DNA of 64,000 nt from assembly GCF_950023065.1 (NCBI RefSeq), contig NC_088680.1, positions 42,520,559 through 42,584,558 on the forward strand. The letters run 5' to 3'. This DNA comes from Planococcus citri (lineage: Eukaryota > Arthropoda > Insecta > Hemiptera > Pseudococcidae). Made by a program: the position numbers and the translations under genes. The notes below the pieces were generated by a model that was not told the DNA's origin, made no database searches, and saw only the letters and a list, made by a program, of their open reading frames with translations. Positions within the stretch are counted from its first letter, which is position 1, and each line of letters opens with the position of its first letter. Below are positions 1 to 10,700 of this stretch, piece after piece.

Positions 1-760
1 TCAAAGCCAGAAAAATTGACCTACTACCTACTACCTACTCTTATTAAAAAAGTAGTAGGTACTTAATTAATTTCTTGATAAATAAAATTTTCGAAAAGTT
101 CAGCCCTCTGAGCCCTCGGTTGTTCGGTTTTGCTGCTGAGTGTGAATTCATGGTTAGTGCCGCGCTGAGATGTTATGTCAGTGCCAGCAGCCAGCACCAG
201 TTAACCTTCTCCTACGTGTTTAAAACCATGATGGAATTTTCTCCGGTGGTTTTACTTTTATTACGAAGAAAACACCATTGTAATAATAATTTGCACCTAC
301 AACTGAGATTTGAAATAATTTTAGTCGGTATTAAAAATAAAATTTCAAGATATATTCCAGTATTTTGCAAATTACGACAAATACATTATTTAGTTCATCA
401 ACTGAAGAAAAAAGGAGCACTTGCCAAAAGTAAAACAAATGTATGTACAAGTTCAAATTGAACATACGAGTAGATTCTTTTTTTTCGATTACCAAAATTT
501 TCTTACTGAAGTCAAAAAAATATACAACAAGGATAATTAGTTCTCAAGTTGATTACTAATGAAAAAAATTTAAAACGAAAAATTAAATAGAAGAAGACAT
601 TCACCAACAATTATTGTGAATTTTCTTAGCAAAATTCAACCAGGGTACCAAGCGCTAACATTCGAATTAGTATCCAATCCAACGCTGATCTGTCGCCATA
701 TCGATTCAATCAATTGACCGTTTCTTTCCCTTTTCTTTTCGTATCAGTAGTAAAAAATTA
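1..760. other. Flank downstream of the unknown - strand gene; no gene seen
   Basis: The first 60 bases carry a short inverted repeat of the tract 'ctactaccta' and its complement, part of a tetranucleotide background that recurs all through the window. The rest would hold the 3' untranslated region of the gene that ends at 761. A possible - strand AATAAA lies at 257-262, which would give a tail of about 500 bases. An open frame at 75-461 has no family resemblance and looks like chance. Confidence 0.4.
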
Positions 761-2195
761 TTATGGCCAGTAAGAACTTCCTCTGAGGTTCGTCAGATGC
801 GATGGTCTTGAAGGAAACGGCTGCCTATGGAAACTGTAGGGTAAGTTCCGAGCGCCTCTATTGGAATTAGGATACTGCTTAAGGCCTTGCTGGATCGGAT
901 AAAACTGAGTCTGAGACCAAAAAGTTGAGGATCTTGAGTTTGCTTGATGTCGTGGCAGCTGTGGTGCTCTTTCTCTTGGTGGTGGTAGTGATGGCGGCGG
1001 CGGTATTTGCGGTGTTCTATGAGGTGTCGGTGTTGTTGTTGATGGCGGCGGTGAATTCGTCACTGAAAACGGTTCTGATATAATACTAGATGAAGTATCG
1101 GAGAATGGACTAGTAGAATTTGCAGCAGTTGCTGTGGAGCTTGCACCAGATCCTTGTTTAATAGAAGTGGAGGGAGTCGTCGATGCAATAGCATAGAGTC
1201 TGAAAAACAAATAATCAACAGATTAATGTCATTGAAAATTTAAAAAAAACAAAAAACAAAACAAAAAACCGTTTAATAAGCGATAACTTACTGAGATAGT
1301 GGAATATCTTGGATCTTAGGAATTATACTCGCAGCATTCAATAGTCGTTCATCTCTCACCCCGTTTTGGAAGAGACCTTTTCGAATATCTTCAGTACTCG
1401 GAGAACGCGGTAAGGACGGACAATGTATCTTTGCGCTCGTTTTTGTAAAAATCAATCCGACAAGAATACAGAAATGCTCGATGGGTACTTTTTCATCGTT
1501 AAGTAACTTTTTGATTTCTCTGGCTAATGGGACGTCGGAAAAGGTGAGAAGGTATAACCACTTAACGAAGTGTATCGACGCCATGTTGTTAAAATTGTAC
1601 GTGGAGTGTGCTCCACTCACGTACTTTCCCTTCTTTTTTAATTGAGATATCATTTCGTTTTTATCCGGAAAGCTAACCAGCGCTTCCATCTCGAACAAAA
1701 TGTCTTCTAGCATAGATCGCAGGAACACGATCGCCCAACTTTGACACAACTTCTGTTCTAGCTGTTTCTAAACATTGAATAAAAATGATAATACTACACA
1801 TAACGGAATACATATAAAAATAAGGAAAGCGGATATTTACTTTTTCATAGTCGCTTGCTGATTTTTCACCGATAATTTCCCAATTACTTTTAAAAAGTTG
1901 GTTTCTTGCAGCAGTTAAATATTCAACTTGACCGACATATTTATAAAATTCTGCAGTGGCTTTGGACCATTCATCCTCACTCGCTGATTTTTTATTCAGT
2001 AGCTGAAATGAATATCGTTAATTATTATTAAGGGAATGTGCGAGAGGGGAAAACATTGAGCAACATGCAACGGTTTTTGCTCTCAGTTAGAGCGTAATGC
2101 TTCTTAACTTGGACAGACTATAACGGAATACTTACATTGACTATTTCGATTGGAACCTCTAGCTTCCAAACATTTACATCTTTTTTTGATTCCAT
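761..2195 (-). CDS. Unrecognised 378-residue protein, four coding exons
   Basis: I do not recognise the family. Four coding exons join cleanly on the - strand: 2195-2136 (start ATG, residues 1-20), 2002-1841 (21-74), 1767-1292 (75-232) and 1199-761 (rest, stop TAA). All introns have AG acceptors and GT donors, for example GTAAGT after 1292, and the phases 0, 0 and 2 match. Residues 1 to about 225 are charged and probably mostly helical, with the stretch AIVFLRSMLEDILFEMEAL. The last 145 residues are low-complexity, rich in Ser, Thr and Pro, with a proline cluster near residues 285-310 and an Arg/Asn/Ser-rich end finishing SSYWP. There is no signal peptide and no convincing membrane segment. 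It is transcribed away from XRN1, with start codons 2.5 kb apart, or about 0.86 kb without the retroelement between them. I am fairly sure of the gene model and ignorant of the function. Confidence 0.75.
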
Positions 2196-2729
2196 TTTTC
2201 ACACATTTAATTTTCCTTCACTAAGAAACCGCGTTCGACCCACTTCGTTCACTCAATAATACGATTTTTTTTTTTTCAAGTTGAGGGTGATGATTTTGCG
2301 GTACTGAAAAAAATGTCATAAGGGCTGAAATGAAATCCAGAATCTTTTCTTTTCAACGCAGGAAAATTCGAAAATTTTCCGGAGGCCCTAGCAAGGCTCG
2401 AAAACACAAACTAAATTTCATCTGTCCACCTATATTTTTGTAAGAATTGTGTGAAATTTAAAAATTTGCAGTGAAATACGAGTGAAATTGAAAAGGATGA
2501 GCTATATCAATAATCATTAGTGATAAGATAAGAGCCATTTTTGAGGCATCACGAAAGTAAGTCCATTTTTGGTGAAAAATAGACATTATTTTTTTGATTT
2601 TTATTTTCAACTTTTCAAGTGTCCAGTTTTTTTTAATTCAATTTTTTTCATAAAAGAACAATGAACAAATCACGTTAAATTTAATATATTTATTTAAACA
2701 ATTTTTTTTTAATTAACAAAACAAATTTG
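2196..2729. promoter_or_regulatory. Upstream region of the unknown gene (half of a divergent promoter)
   Basis: This is the non-coding stretch between the start codon at 2195 (- strand) and the copia-like insertion. It is AT-rich and contains an unusually pure run of T at about 2266-2276. I see no clear TATA box or other named motif. It must contain the promoter and 5' leader of the - strand gene because that gene's first exon opens directly with ATG at 2195. Confidence 0.4.
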
Positions 2730-2734
2730 TTTTT

Positions 2735-2931
2735 TGTTATTATACAGTTTAAATAAAGTCACGAAAAAGCAGAGTCTTGTTCATTATTTAATACGTAAAA
2801 CAAATTCATCAAATTATATAAGTACAAAACGAGATGATAAAGGCATGGTGAAAAAAAACAATGTTACCACACACACCGGATAGAGCTTAAATCTAGTTAA
2901 ATTTCGATGGCAGTGTTGCACATTTCCAACA
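2735..2931 (-). repeat. 3' LTR of the copia-like element
   Basis: 197-bp long terminal repeat, read on the - strand from TG at 2931 to CA at 2735. It is apparently identical to the copy at 4209-4405. It is preceded on the - strand by the purine tract AAGGGAG and followed by the TTTTT target duplication. Confidence 0.93.
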
Positions 2932-3136
2932 CTCCCTTACAACACAACAATCGAAAGTTCAGGAATACGTAATTCTAAAAAATAAAATCAAAAATAGCAC
3001 CTAGTAATAAAAACTAGAACAAAATCACAAAGTGAGCAAATTTGGATAGACAAACACATGTCATGAAACACTTAATTCTAAAAAGAGTAGATAATATGTT
3101 TAAAAATACAAAGAACACAAGAAATGTAAAACAATT

Positions 3137-3982
3137 TTAACAAGCAAGTGTTACCTTTTCCTTTTCTTTTTTTACCTTGCAATTTTTTGAGTAGTGGCCC
3201 TTATCTCCACAGGAATGGCACACTGCATTATTTCTTTTCATCAATTCAGGGCAGGAATCCACAAGGTGACCTTTCGTTTTACAATACTTGCAGGATTGAT
3301 CTTCGGAATTAGTATTGGATTGAGCTGATGGAGGAGTTGATGAGGTTGCTATCAGGGCTGCTGCTGTTTTCACAATCACAGGTTCGTTTTTCGGATCTGG
3401 TTCTTTCTTATCAGCACCTTTCAATTTACGTAGACGAATATCCTCGGAAACCAATGATGAAATTAAATCTTTGAGCTTGATTTTTTTGTTCAGATTAGCT
3501 GCTGATACGATTGCATCGAAACATTTAGGTAGAGATGACAAAATTCTTGTTTTAAAAGCGGACTCGGAAATGCTATCGCCTAAGTTGATTATCTTTTGGC
3601 GCAATATTTCAAGTTTACTCACATTTTCTTGCATGGATTTTTTACTGTCATACTCGAAATTGAAGAATTCCAGTTGCAGTTCATCAAGATCTTCTTCTTT
3701 TGGACCATAGAGCTGTTCGATTTTATCTAACATCAAAGTTGAAGTGGTACAATGCAAAATGTGACTGGTCACATGTTCACTGATTGTACCTGCGATCAAG
3801 AGCTTGAGTTTCAATTCTAAACTTTCTTGTTTTGTTTTTTTCGTGGTATGATGCACTTCTAAGTCATGTAAGTTTGTTACTTGTTCTATAGCTAAGTTCA
3901 ATCGAAAACGCCATTCAGGATAGTTCTGTGTACCTTGTAGTTTGGAGATGCCATTTGAGATGCTGATTATTAGGTTGTCCAT
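3137..3982 (-). CDS. gag: Copia-type Gag, 281 residues, two zinc knuckles
   Basis: This is the capsid/nucleocapsid polyprotein of the copia-like element, expected to assemble virus-like particles and package the element's RNA. I chose the ATG at 3982 (MDNL...). The longer frame from 4204 starts inside the primer-binding site and covers a leader with a roughly 27-bp direct repeat. Near residues 15-29 is a motif of the type LxGTxNYPEWRFRL, typical of the N-terminal copia Gag domain (DUF4219/UBN2 type). A helical capsid region follows to about residue 185, then a Lys/Pro linker. Two CX2CX4HX4C zinc knuckles lie at C231-C244 and C255-C268. The frame is intact and ends with a basic tail and a stop at 3139-3137. 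No protease or pol sequence follows in any frame before the 3' LTR. The intact frame beside a missing pol makes this more than a decayed fragment. Confidence 0.92.
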   Translation of the reverse strand: MDNLIISISNGISKLQGTQNYPEWRFRLNLAIEQVTNLHDLEVHHTTKKTKQESLELKLKLLIAGTISEHVTSHILHCTTSTLMLDKIEQLYGPKEEDLDELQLEFFNFEYDSKKSMQENVSKLEILRQKIINLGDSISESAFKTRILSSLPKCFDAIVSAANLNKKIKLKDLISSLVSEDIRLRKLKGADKKEPDPKNEPVIVKTAAALIATSSTPPSAQSNTNSEDQSCKYCKTKGHLVDSCPELMKRNNAVCHSCGDKGHYSKNCKVKKEKEKVTLAC

Positions 3983-4194
3983 GTTGACTGAGTTCGGAGA
4001 TTGAGTGGTTGTTCTGTTCGAGTGCGAGATCCAATGATCGAGTTCTAGTTCTTGTTCAAAGTTCAAGGAGTGCGAGGCCAAATATGCCGAGTTCAAAGAG
4101 TGCGAGGCCAAAATTGCCGGTAGTACAAAGTACATTAGTTGAAAAATACCATAGTTCGAGTTCGATTTCTGTTCGCGCACAGTTAGGCAAGGGA

Positions 4195-4208
4195 CTGGGC
4201 CCATAACC
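4195..4208 (-). other. Primer-binding site (initiator-Met half-tRNA)
   Basis: On the - strand the 14 bases GGTTATGGGCCCAG follow immediately after the 5' LTR. They are complementary to the stretch of initiator methionine tRNA that includes the CAU anticodon. Priming from an internally cleaved initiator tRNA is characteristic of insect copia elements. Confidence 0.85.
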
Positions 4209-4405
4209 TGTTATTATACAGTTTAAATAAAGTCACGAAAAAGCAGAGTCTTGTTCATTATTTAATACGTAAAACAAATTCATCAAATTATATAAGTACA
4301 AAACGAGATGATAAAGGCATGGTGAAAAAAAACAATGTTACCACACACACCGGATAGAGCTTAAATCTAGTTAAATTTCGATGGCAGTGTTGCACATTTC
4401 CAACA
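4209..4405 (-). repeat. 5' LTR of the copia-like element
   Basis: 197-bp long terminal repeat in - orientation, the twin of 2735-2931. It should carry the element's promoter: a TATATAA-like stretch lies at about 4290-4296 on the - strand. Transcription from it runs away from XRN1. Confidence 0.93.
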
Positions 4406-4410
4406 TTTTT

Positions 4411-4731
4411 TGTTCAAAGTTACCTGTATTACTTTTATTTCGAAAAAATGAACTAAAAAACCAACGGTTTCGGTATGACGTCATTCCCAAACCGAGAAAA
4501 CGCGACCTAATCGGTATTTCACCATGGAAATTCGTCAGTCAATCCGATGCCGATGCCGTAACCGACAAAAACAACTGATAATGCGAAATGCGGAACCAAA
4601 ATCGCTGGTGTTATTGTTCAAAAAGTGCTTTAAATGTGAATATTACTTGTGTAAATTTGTGTGAATAAGTTTCAATGTATTTAAATTTATAGTATAACAA
4701 GTTTCCAAACAGAAATTTATAATTTTCCATC
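4411..4731 (+). promoter_or_regulatory. XRN1 upstream region with a consensus CRE
   Basis: 321 bases lie between the retroelement's target duplication and the XRN1 start codon. They include the perfect 8-bp palindrome TGACGTCA at 4476-4483, the consensus cyclic-AMP response element bound by CREB/ATF bZIP proteins, within a GC-richer island (about 4465-4570). No strong TATA box is seen. The remainder is probably the 5' leader. Function as a promoter is inferred from position. Confidence 0.5.
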
Positions 4732-7700
4732 ATGGGTGTGCCGAAATTCTTCAGATACATAAGCGAACGGTATCCATGTTTGAGCCAGTTGATTCTGGAA
4801 AGCGATGTAAATAATACCTATAATATTGTACAGTATTAAGATCTCAATGATTGCTTATGTCACATACGTAATCCCACTCTTTGTTTTTAATAGATTCCAG
4901 AGTTTGACAATTTGTACTTGGACATGAATGGCATCATTCACAATTGTTCCCATCCAAACGATTATGACCCCCACTTCCGAATAACGGAGGAGAAAATCTT
5001 CAAAGATATATTTCATTACATCGAGGTACCGGTTGATGACATTTTCAAGTTGATTCGTGCAACATTTTGTTTCTATTGCGTCTTACTTTACAGGTGCTGT
5101 TTCGTATCATCAGACCCCAAAAATTATTTTTCATGGCTATCGACGGTGTTGCGCCTCGTGCCAAAATGAATCAACAGCGTGGTCGAAGGTATGAAATACA
5201 TCGTTTCTCAGTTACCTTCAAAGTATCGAAAAACATATTGATCCTTTTGTTTTAGATTTCGATCGGCCAAAGAAGCCGCAGATCGGGAGAAAGAAGTTAT
5301 GAAGAAAGGTGAAAAGCTCCCAGAAGCTGATCGATTCGATTCTAATTGCATTACACCTGGAACTCCGTTTATGGCTAGGTTACAAGCTCAATTAAGGTAT
5401 TTTGTCACGTCTAAAATGTCTACCGATAAAATGTGGCAAAAAGTGAAGGTTATTTTATCAGGACATGAGGTAAATTATAAATTTTCACGTTTATTTTTAT
5501 CAGCTTGTATTGTACATGATGTAATGATCGGTTCACTTTCAGTGTCCTGGAGAAGGCGAACATAAAATCATGGATTATATTAGATATCTACGTGCTCAGC
5601 CTGATCATGATCCAAACACTAGGCATTGTTTGTATGGCTTGGATGCTGATTTAATCATGTTAGGGTTATGTTCTCACGAGCCACATTTTGCGTTATTGAG
5701 AGAAGAAGTATGTTTACTGCTGTTTTTTGTGCCTAGATATAAATGTTGAATGATGACCTATTTTTTCACTAATGAAAATTATATGAATTCAGGTCAAATT
5801 CGGTTCTAGAAATCAAAGTAAGAAAATTGTTGCTCCGGAGGATACAAAGTTTTTCTTGTTACATTTATCTCTAATGAGAGAATATTTGGAGATGGAATTT
5901 TCCGATGTGAAAGCTACGTTACCCTTTGATTTCAACTTGGAATCTATTATTGACGATTGGGTAATTATTTCTGACCATTATCATCGTTTCGAATTCTCTT
6001 TGCAAGATATGTAACTTATTAATGATTTCAGGTTCTGATGGGATTCCTCGTAGGAAACGATTTCATTCCGAATCTACCTGAACTTCATATAGCTAGTGGA
6101 GCTTTACCTGTATTATATCGTGCATATAAAGAAGTTTTACCTACGTTGGATGGTACGGTGACTGATTAAATATTGAACCTTTAAATATCGGTGAATAATC
6201 AACTGTTTGATTTTTAGGTTATTTGAACGAAAGTGGAACTTTGAACCTTGCTAGATTTGAAGCCTACATGAGGAAGTTGGGATCGTTTGATATTAAACAA
6301 TTCAGAGAAAAATACGAAGATATTAGATACATGGAAAGGAAGACGGGACAAACTGAGGGTGATGCTGAAGTGAGTAATGAATACAAAAACGAACAATGGA
6401 TATATTCTGTCAAGTATGGGTTTGAGACTAAATTCGACGATGTACTTTTAGAGTACTCCGGCGAACAATATAAACTACCGAAGACCCTTGCAGCCATTTT
6501 TCGGATCAGCAGAAGGAGAAGGTGAAGATAAAGAAGACGGAGAAGCTCAAGAAATAGTAGAAGAGCCTTTAGAGAGCTGCGACGATAAAGCTATTCAAAA
6601 CATGATGGAAATGGAAGAGGACGAAGGATCTGATTACTATGACGAAGAAGAAAGAGACAAAGATCGCTTAGCTTTCTTCCAAGAATTTCATCTGCACAAA
6701 CGCAACTATTACCAAGAAAAACTCGAATACGAACATGTCACACCGTATGTAGCAAAATTCATGATTCAGCATTCCAATTTACACGAATGATAACACTTTT
6801 TATCTTTTATCAATTTCAGAGAAGTGTTACGTGGTCAAGCTGAAGGTTATATTACCGCTTTGCAATGGAATTTGAATTATTATTACAATGGCATTTGTTC
6901 ATGGTCGTGGTACTATCCGCATCATTATTCGCCTTATATTTCTGATATACAGAATTTCAAAGATATGAAAATTGAATTCGATTCGGGCAGACCTTTCCTA
7001 CCTTTCGAACAATTGCTCGCTGTGTTGCCAGCTCTGAGGTATTTTTTCATTTTTTTTCTTCCCTGGTTGTCATTAGCTTGGAGTATGCTAATTACTCATT
7101 TTTTTCTGTTCAACAGCAAAAGTTTATTACCGAAACCTTTCCAAGAATTAATGACTGATGTTCGAAGTCCCATTTTTGATTATTATCCTTGTGACTTTGA
7201 AACCGATCTGAATGGCAAGAAAAATGATTGGGAAGCGGTCGTGTTGATTCCATTTATCGAAGAGGTATAAATATCTGTTGCGTAATCAGGTTCGAAGAGA
7301 TTGACGATTAATCTATGGATGTTTTGCATTGCAGAAAAAATTACTCGCAGCTATGGCAACTTGTAGCGACAGATTAACCGACGAAGAGAAAGAACGTAAT
7401 TCACATGGTCCTATGCACGTGTACACGTATTCTGAGGAGAATCTTGGTACGTTCTAGAAAATTTCTGGCAACACAAACTTAATGAATCTAACATCAAATA
7501 TTTTATTCAGGTCGTTACGAAGCTCCGGCATATTTTAATGCTATAGAAAAGAATCACGCTGTAGATACACCTCTTCATAGAGATGATATCGCTGTACCAA
7601 GAGAGAAACTCCGAAAAGGTCTTTTACCGGGTGTTCTTTTGGATGTATTCTTTCCCGGATTTCCTACCTTCAAGCATCTTAAATATACCGTAAGTTGATT

Positions 7701-10700
7701 CTGTTTCTGAAACGAACCCTCCCTAAAGTCAAATTAATAACCCAATCGAATTTTTTTCAGCATATACTGGAGCCAAAAGGCGTTAAAATTTTCCAATCTC
7801 CTAGTCAAGGAATGAATATGATTGTGAAACCAGTTAAAGAACAAGAAACGCCACCGTTGGACATTTTGATCAAAGAGTTTTTAAATAAAGTCATTCACGT
7901 TTCGTGGCCTTACTTAAACGAAGCAAAGTGAGTAAAAATAGTTCGAGAAAATGTTTATTTCGATTACTAATTCGTTTGGAATTTTCAGAGTGGTCGGTAT
8001 ATATACAAAAGAAGAAAAATGTTGGGTGGAAGCTGGACAGATGAAAAAAGAACCATTGAATGCAGATCAGCAGAATGCTTTCAAAAAAGGATCTGAAGCG
8101 TTGAAACACGAGTACGTTAGAAACATTTCATGGTTTGAATACAAGAAGACCTGGAGAATATTATTTTTCGTTTGTTTTAGGTTTTTAAAATCCAAAGGGA
8201 TCGATATTGGCAATGAAGTCGATTTGGTGTTTAGCGTGAGACTGAAAGAGGGGCAGAAATTTGTGTTTAGTTCGTTTAGTTCTGGAAATAAAATTAGTCT
8301 CGAGAAGAAGGTTGGTTTCAAACACCCATCTGTAAGTTTCTGTCGCATTTACGTTCGAATACTAATTCTTGCTCGAATTTCAGTGGAGCAACAAAACGCA
8401 ATCTTTTCCAATTCAAGTAATTGTCAAAGAACTGAAAACCAAAACAGTAGATCCGTCCGGGTTAACTTTAGACGATATATTCCCTGTGGGATGTAGTTGT
8501 TTCGTGTTGAACAAATCATTCTACGGATGTTTAGGATTAGTAAGCATTATTTCGTTTTCAAGAGAGAGAGTATATTGCTGGAAAATGTGAATAATTATTT
8601 TTATTTTACAGGTTTCAGCTCCTTCCGAAGACTGGCTCATAAACATCCGGGTTACCGCTCCTCCTGAACCTAAACCGAACGAATTGCGTATTAAACCGAC
8701 AAATATACGATATTATAATAGTACGTTAGGTTTGTTTTCATTGATGAAGATTGCTTTAGACATTGAAGCTAATTTCTCGATATTTAATGTTTTTTTAGAC
8801 GGAGAAACTGCTTATCGAGCCAAAGTACCAAACTATCTAGTGGCTCGGATCACTGGAACTATATTTGTGTTGGATACTGACGATCCGAAAGATGCTGATA
8901 AATGTCCTAGAGTCAATATAGGCTTGAATTTGAAATTTAGCCGGCGTAATCAACATGTAAATATTTATTCATACGTATTTTCATGTAGATAATGTAATTA
9001 GGGAGAGCAATTTGGTGTTCTCACTTCGATAATTTTCGTAATGGATTTTTGGATTTAAAACAAAGTAATCTAATATTGAAATCTTTAATAGCTTCCTGGT
9101 TACACGAAACGTAATGAGAACAATCAATGGCTGTATTCGGATAAGACGATAGCGTTGATTCAGGAGTACCACGATGCGTTCCCAGATGTATTCAGATATC
9201 TCAGTGAGAATTCCGATAAAGATAACATCTTCAAAACCCATTTATTCTCGTTACCAGGCCAGTAAGTAGGCTTTATATTATTTCATCAATCAAAATACTC
9301 GGTTAATCGACGATTACTCACTCTCGATAATTATTTTTTTCGTAGAACTCACATGCTGAGCGTGATTAGTAACTGGCTAGCTAGCAAAACCGAACTAAAA
9401 GCTGAACGAAGAAGTTGCGATGCCGAATTATTGGAATCGGACGTTATTCAGAATGTGGAATATCAAGTGGATTCGTTTATGAAAGCCAATAAACGTGGCA
9501 GATATGTAAATATCAAATCCAGACCCAGTTGTTTGTATCAGGTGAGTATTTTGATTTCGAAATTGATTCGATCTCAGAGTCGAAAATTATCCTAATGCTC
9601 GGTTGGTGTTTCGCTTTTCTAGCCTTCATCTCAGATCGAAAAAGATTACCCAGATCCGGCCGAATATCATTTATTAGATCGAGTTGTAAACGTACGTGAT
9701 AATTTTGTAGTTCCTTTAGGTGCACGAGGATTCATCATTGGTAAATATCATCAGTGAATTAAGCCTAATAATGTATTTCAAAAAAATAATTCCTATTGTA
9801 TTTTTTCCAAGGTATGGAGAAACAGGCTGATACAGGATTAACGTACTGTGATATCTTATTTGATAATTCGTTCTCGTCTGCGGTACAATATCATACGAAG
9901 AAAAAGCGTGTCTACAAGTTACCTGATAGATGTCTTTTAAATATCACGTACGCTAAACGAAAACACGAGAAAGAAGAATTGAAAAAGGGTAAAATATATT
10001 TGCAATCATAATACCTGAAATAATCTCATTCATTACACTGATTTTTTTTTTTTTATGATCGTTTAGCTCAACCCAAAATTCCTATGATGCAACCGAATTC
10101 GATGCCTCATCCAATGTTTCCGCCTCCGTTGATGGCTCAAAAAGTAGACGTACCGATGCAAGGCCCCGGCTTAGCGTATAATGTTGGTCCAATACCTAGA
10201 CAAATCATGATAGCAGGTTCTGGCCAGCCTATGAGCTATTCGAATGCAGTCACCGATCGTAAAATTATACCGCAAAAAATTGGCCAATTTCGAGCTATCG
10301 AGAATAATAACGTTGACGTTAGACAAAGACCACCTAAAACTGATTCACCGATAAAAACAAGAATTATAGAGAACTCTAAACTTGCCGGAGGAGTTGAAGA
10401 GGAAAAGATCAGCGTAAGTTTTCTCAAATAATATTATCTTGATTAGAGAAAATTTGGAATTTCTCTAGGTCGTTTGAGCCAAAATTTAGTTTACTGGAAG
10501 AACATGTTATCCATACCTCAGAACCTAACTTTCTAGCTTTCAAAATGAATTTTTCGATTTTTGACGGAATTTTTGGAAATCATCATCATCATATCGAAAT
10601 TGCCTTCTACTGCGATTTTTCATAAAAATGATAAATCCTGAGATAGAAATTTGAAAATCTGTTCTAATTTGAAAATCTACCTTCAGAATCGATTGGCGTC

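Larger units (their letters stand above)
2735..4405 (-). mobile_element. Gag-only copia-like LTR retrotransposon
   Basis: This is a complete LTR-to-LTR element in - orientation, 1671 bp. The 5' LTR is 4405-4209 and the 3' LTR 2931-2735. Both are 197 bp, begin TGTTGG and end AATAACA, and look identical base for base. It is flanked by a 5-bp duplication TTTTT (2730-2734 and 4406-4410). Directly inside the 5' LTR is GGTTATGGGCCCAG (4208-4195), complementary to the anticodon-arm region of initiator-Met tRNA, which is the known half-tRNA primer arrangement of Drosophila copia. A short polypurine tract, AAGGGAG (2938-2932), precedes the 3' LTR. The interior of only 1277 bp encodes Gag; protease, integrase, reverse transcriptase and RNase H are absent. 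The LTR contains a TATATAA-like core. The element must depend on enzymes from a relative elsewhere. Identical LTRs imply a recent insertion. Confidence 0.93.

Noticed and set aside
75..461. Open frame of 128 codons on the + strand
   Set aside because: No motif or family character, Lys/Leu/Ser-rich translation, no splice context; likely chance.
3983..4204. Longer Gag start at 4204, adding 74 residues
   Set aside because: That ATG lies within the tRNA primer-binding site, and the extra residues come from a leader with a direct repeat. The start at 3982 begins where copia Gag similarity begins.
6370..6525. Read-through of XRN1 exon 8 past 6369
   Set aside because: GTGAGT at 6370 and CAG ending 6493 define a 124-base intron. 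Only removal of it brings exon 9 into frame.
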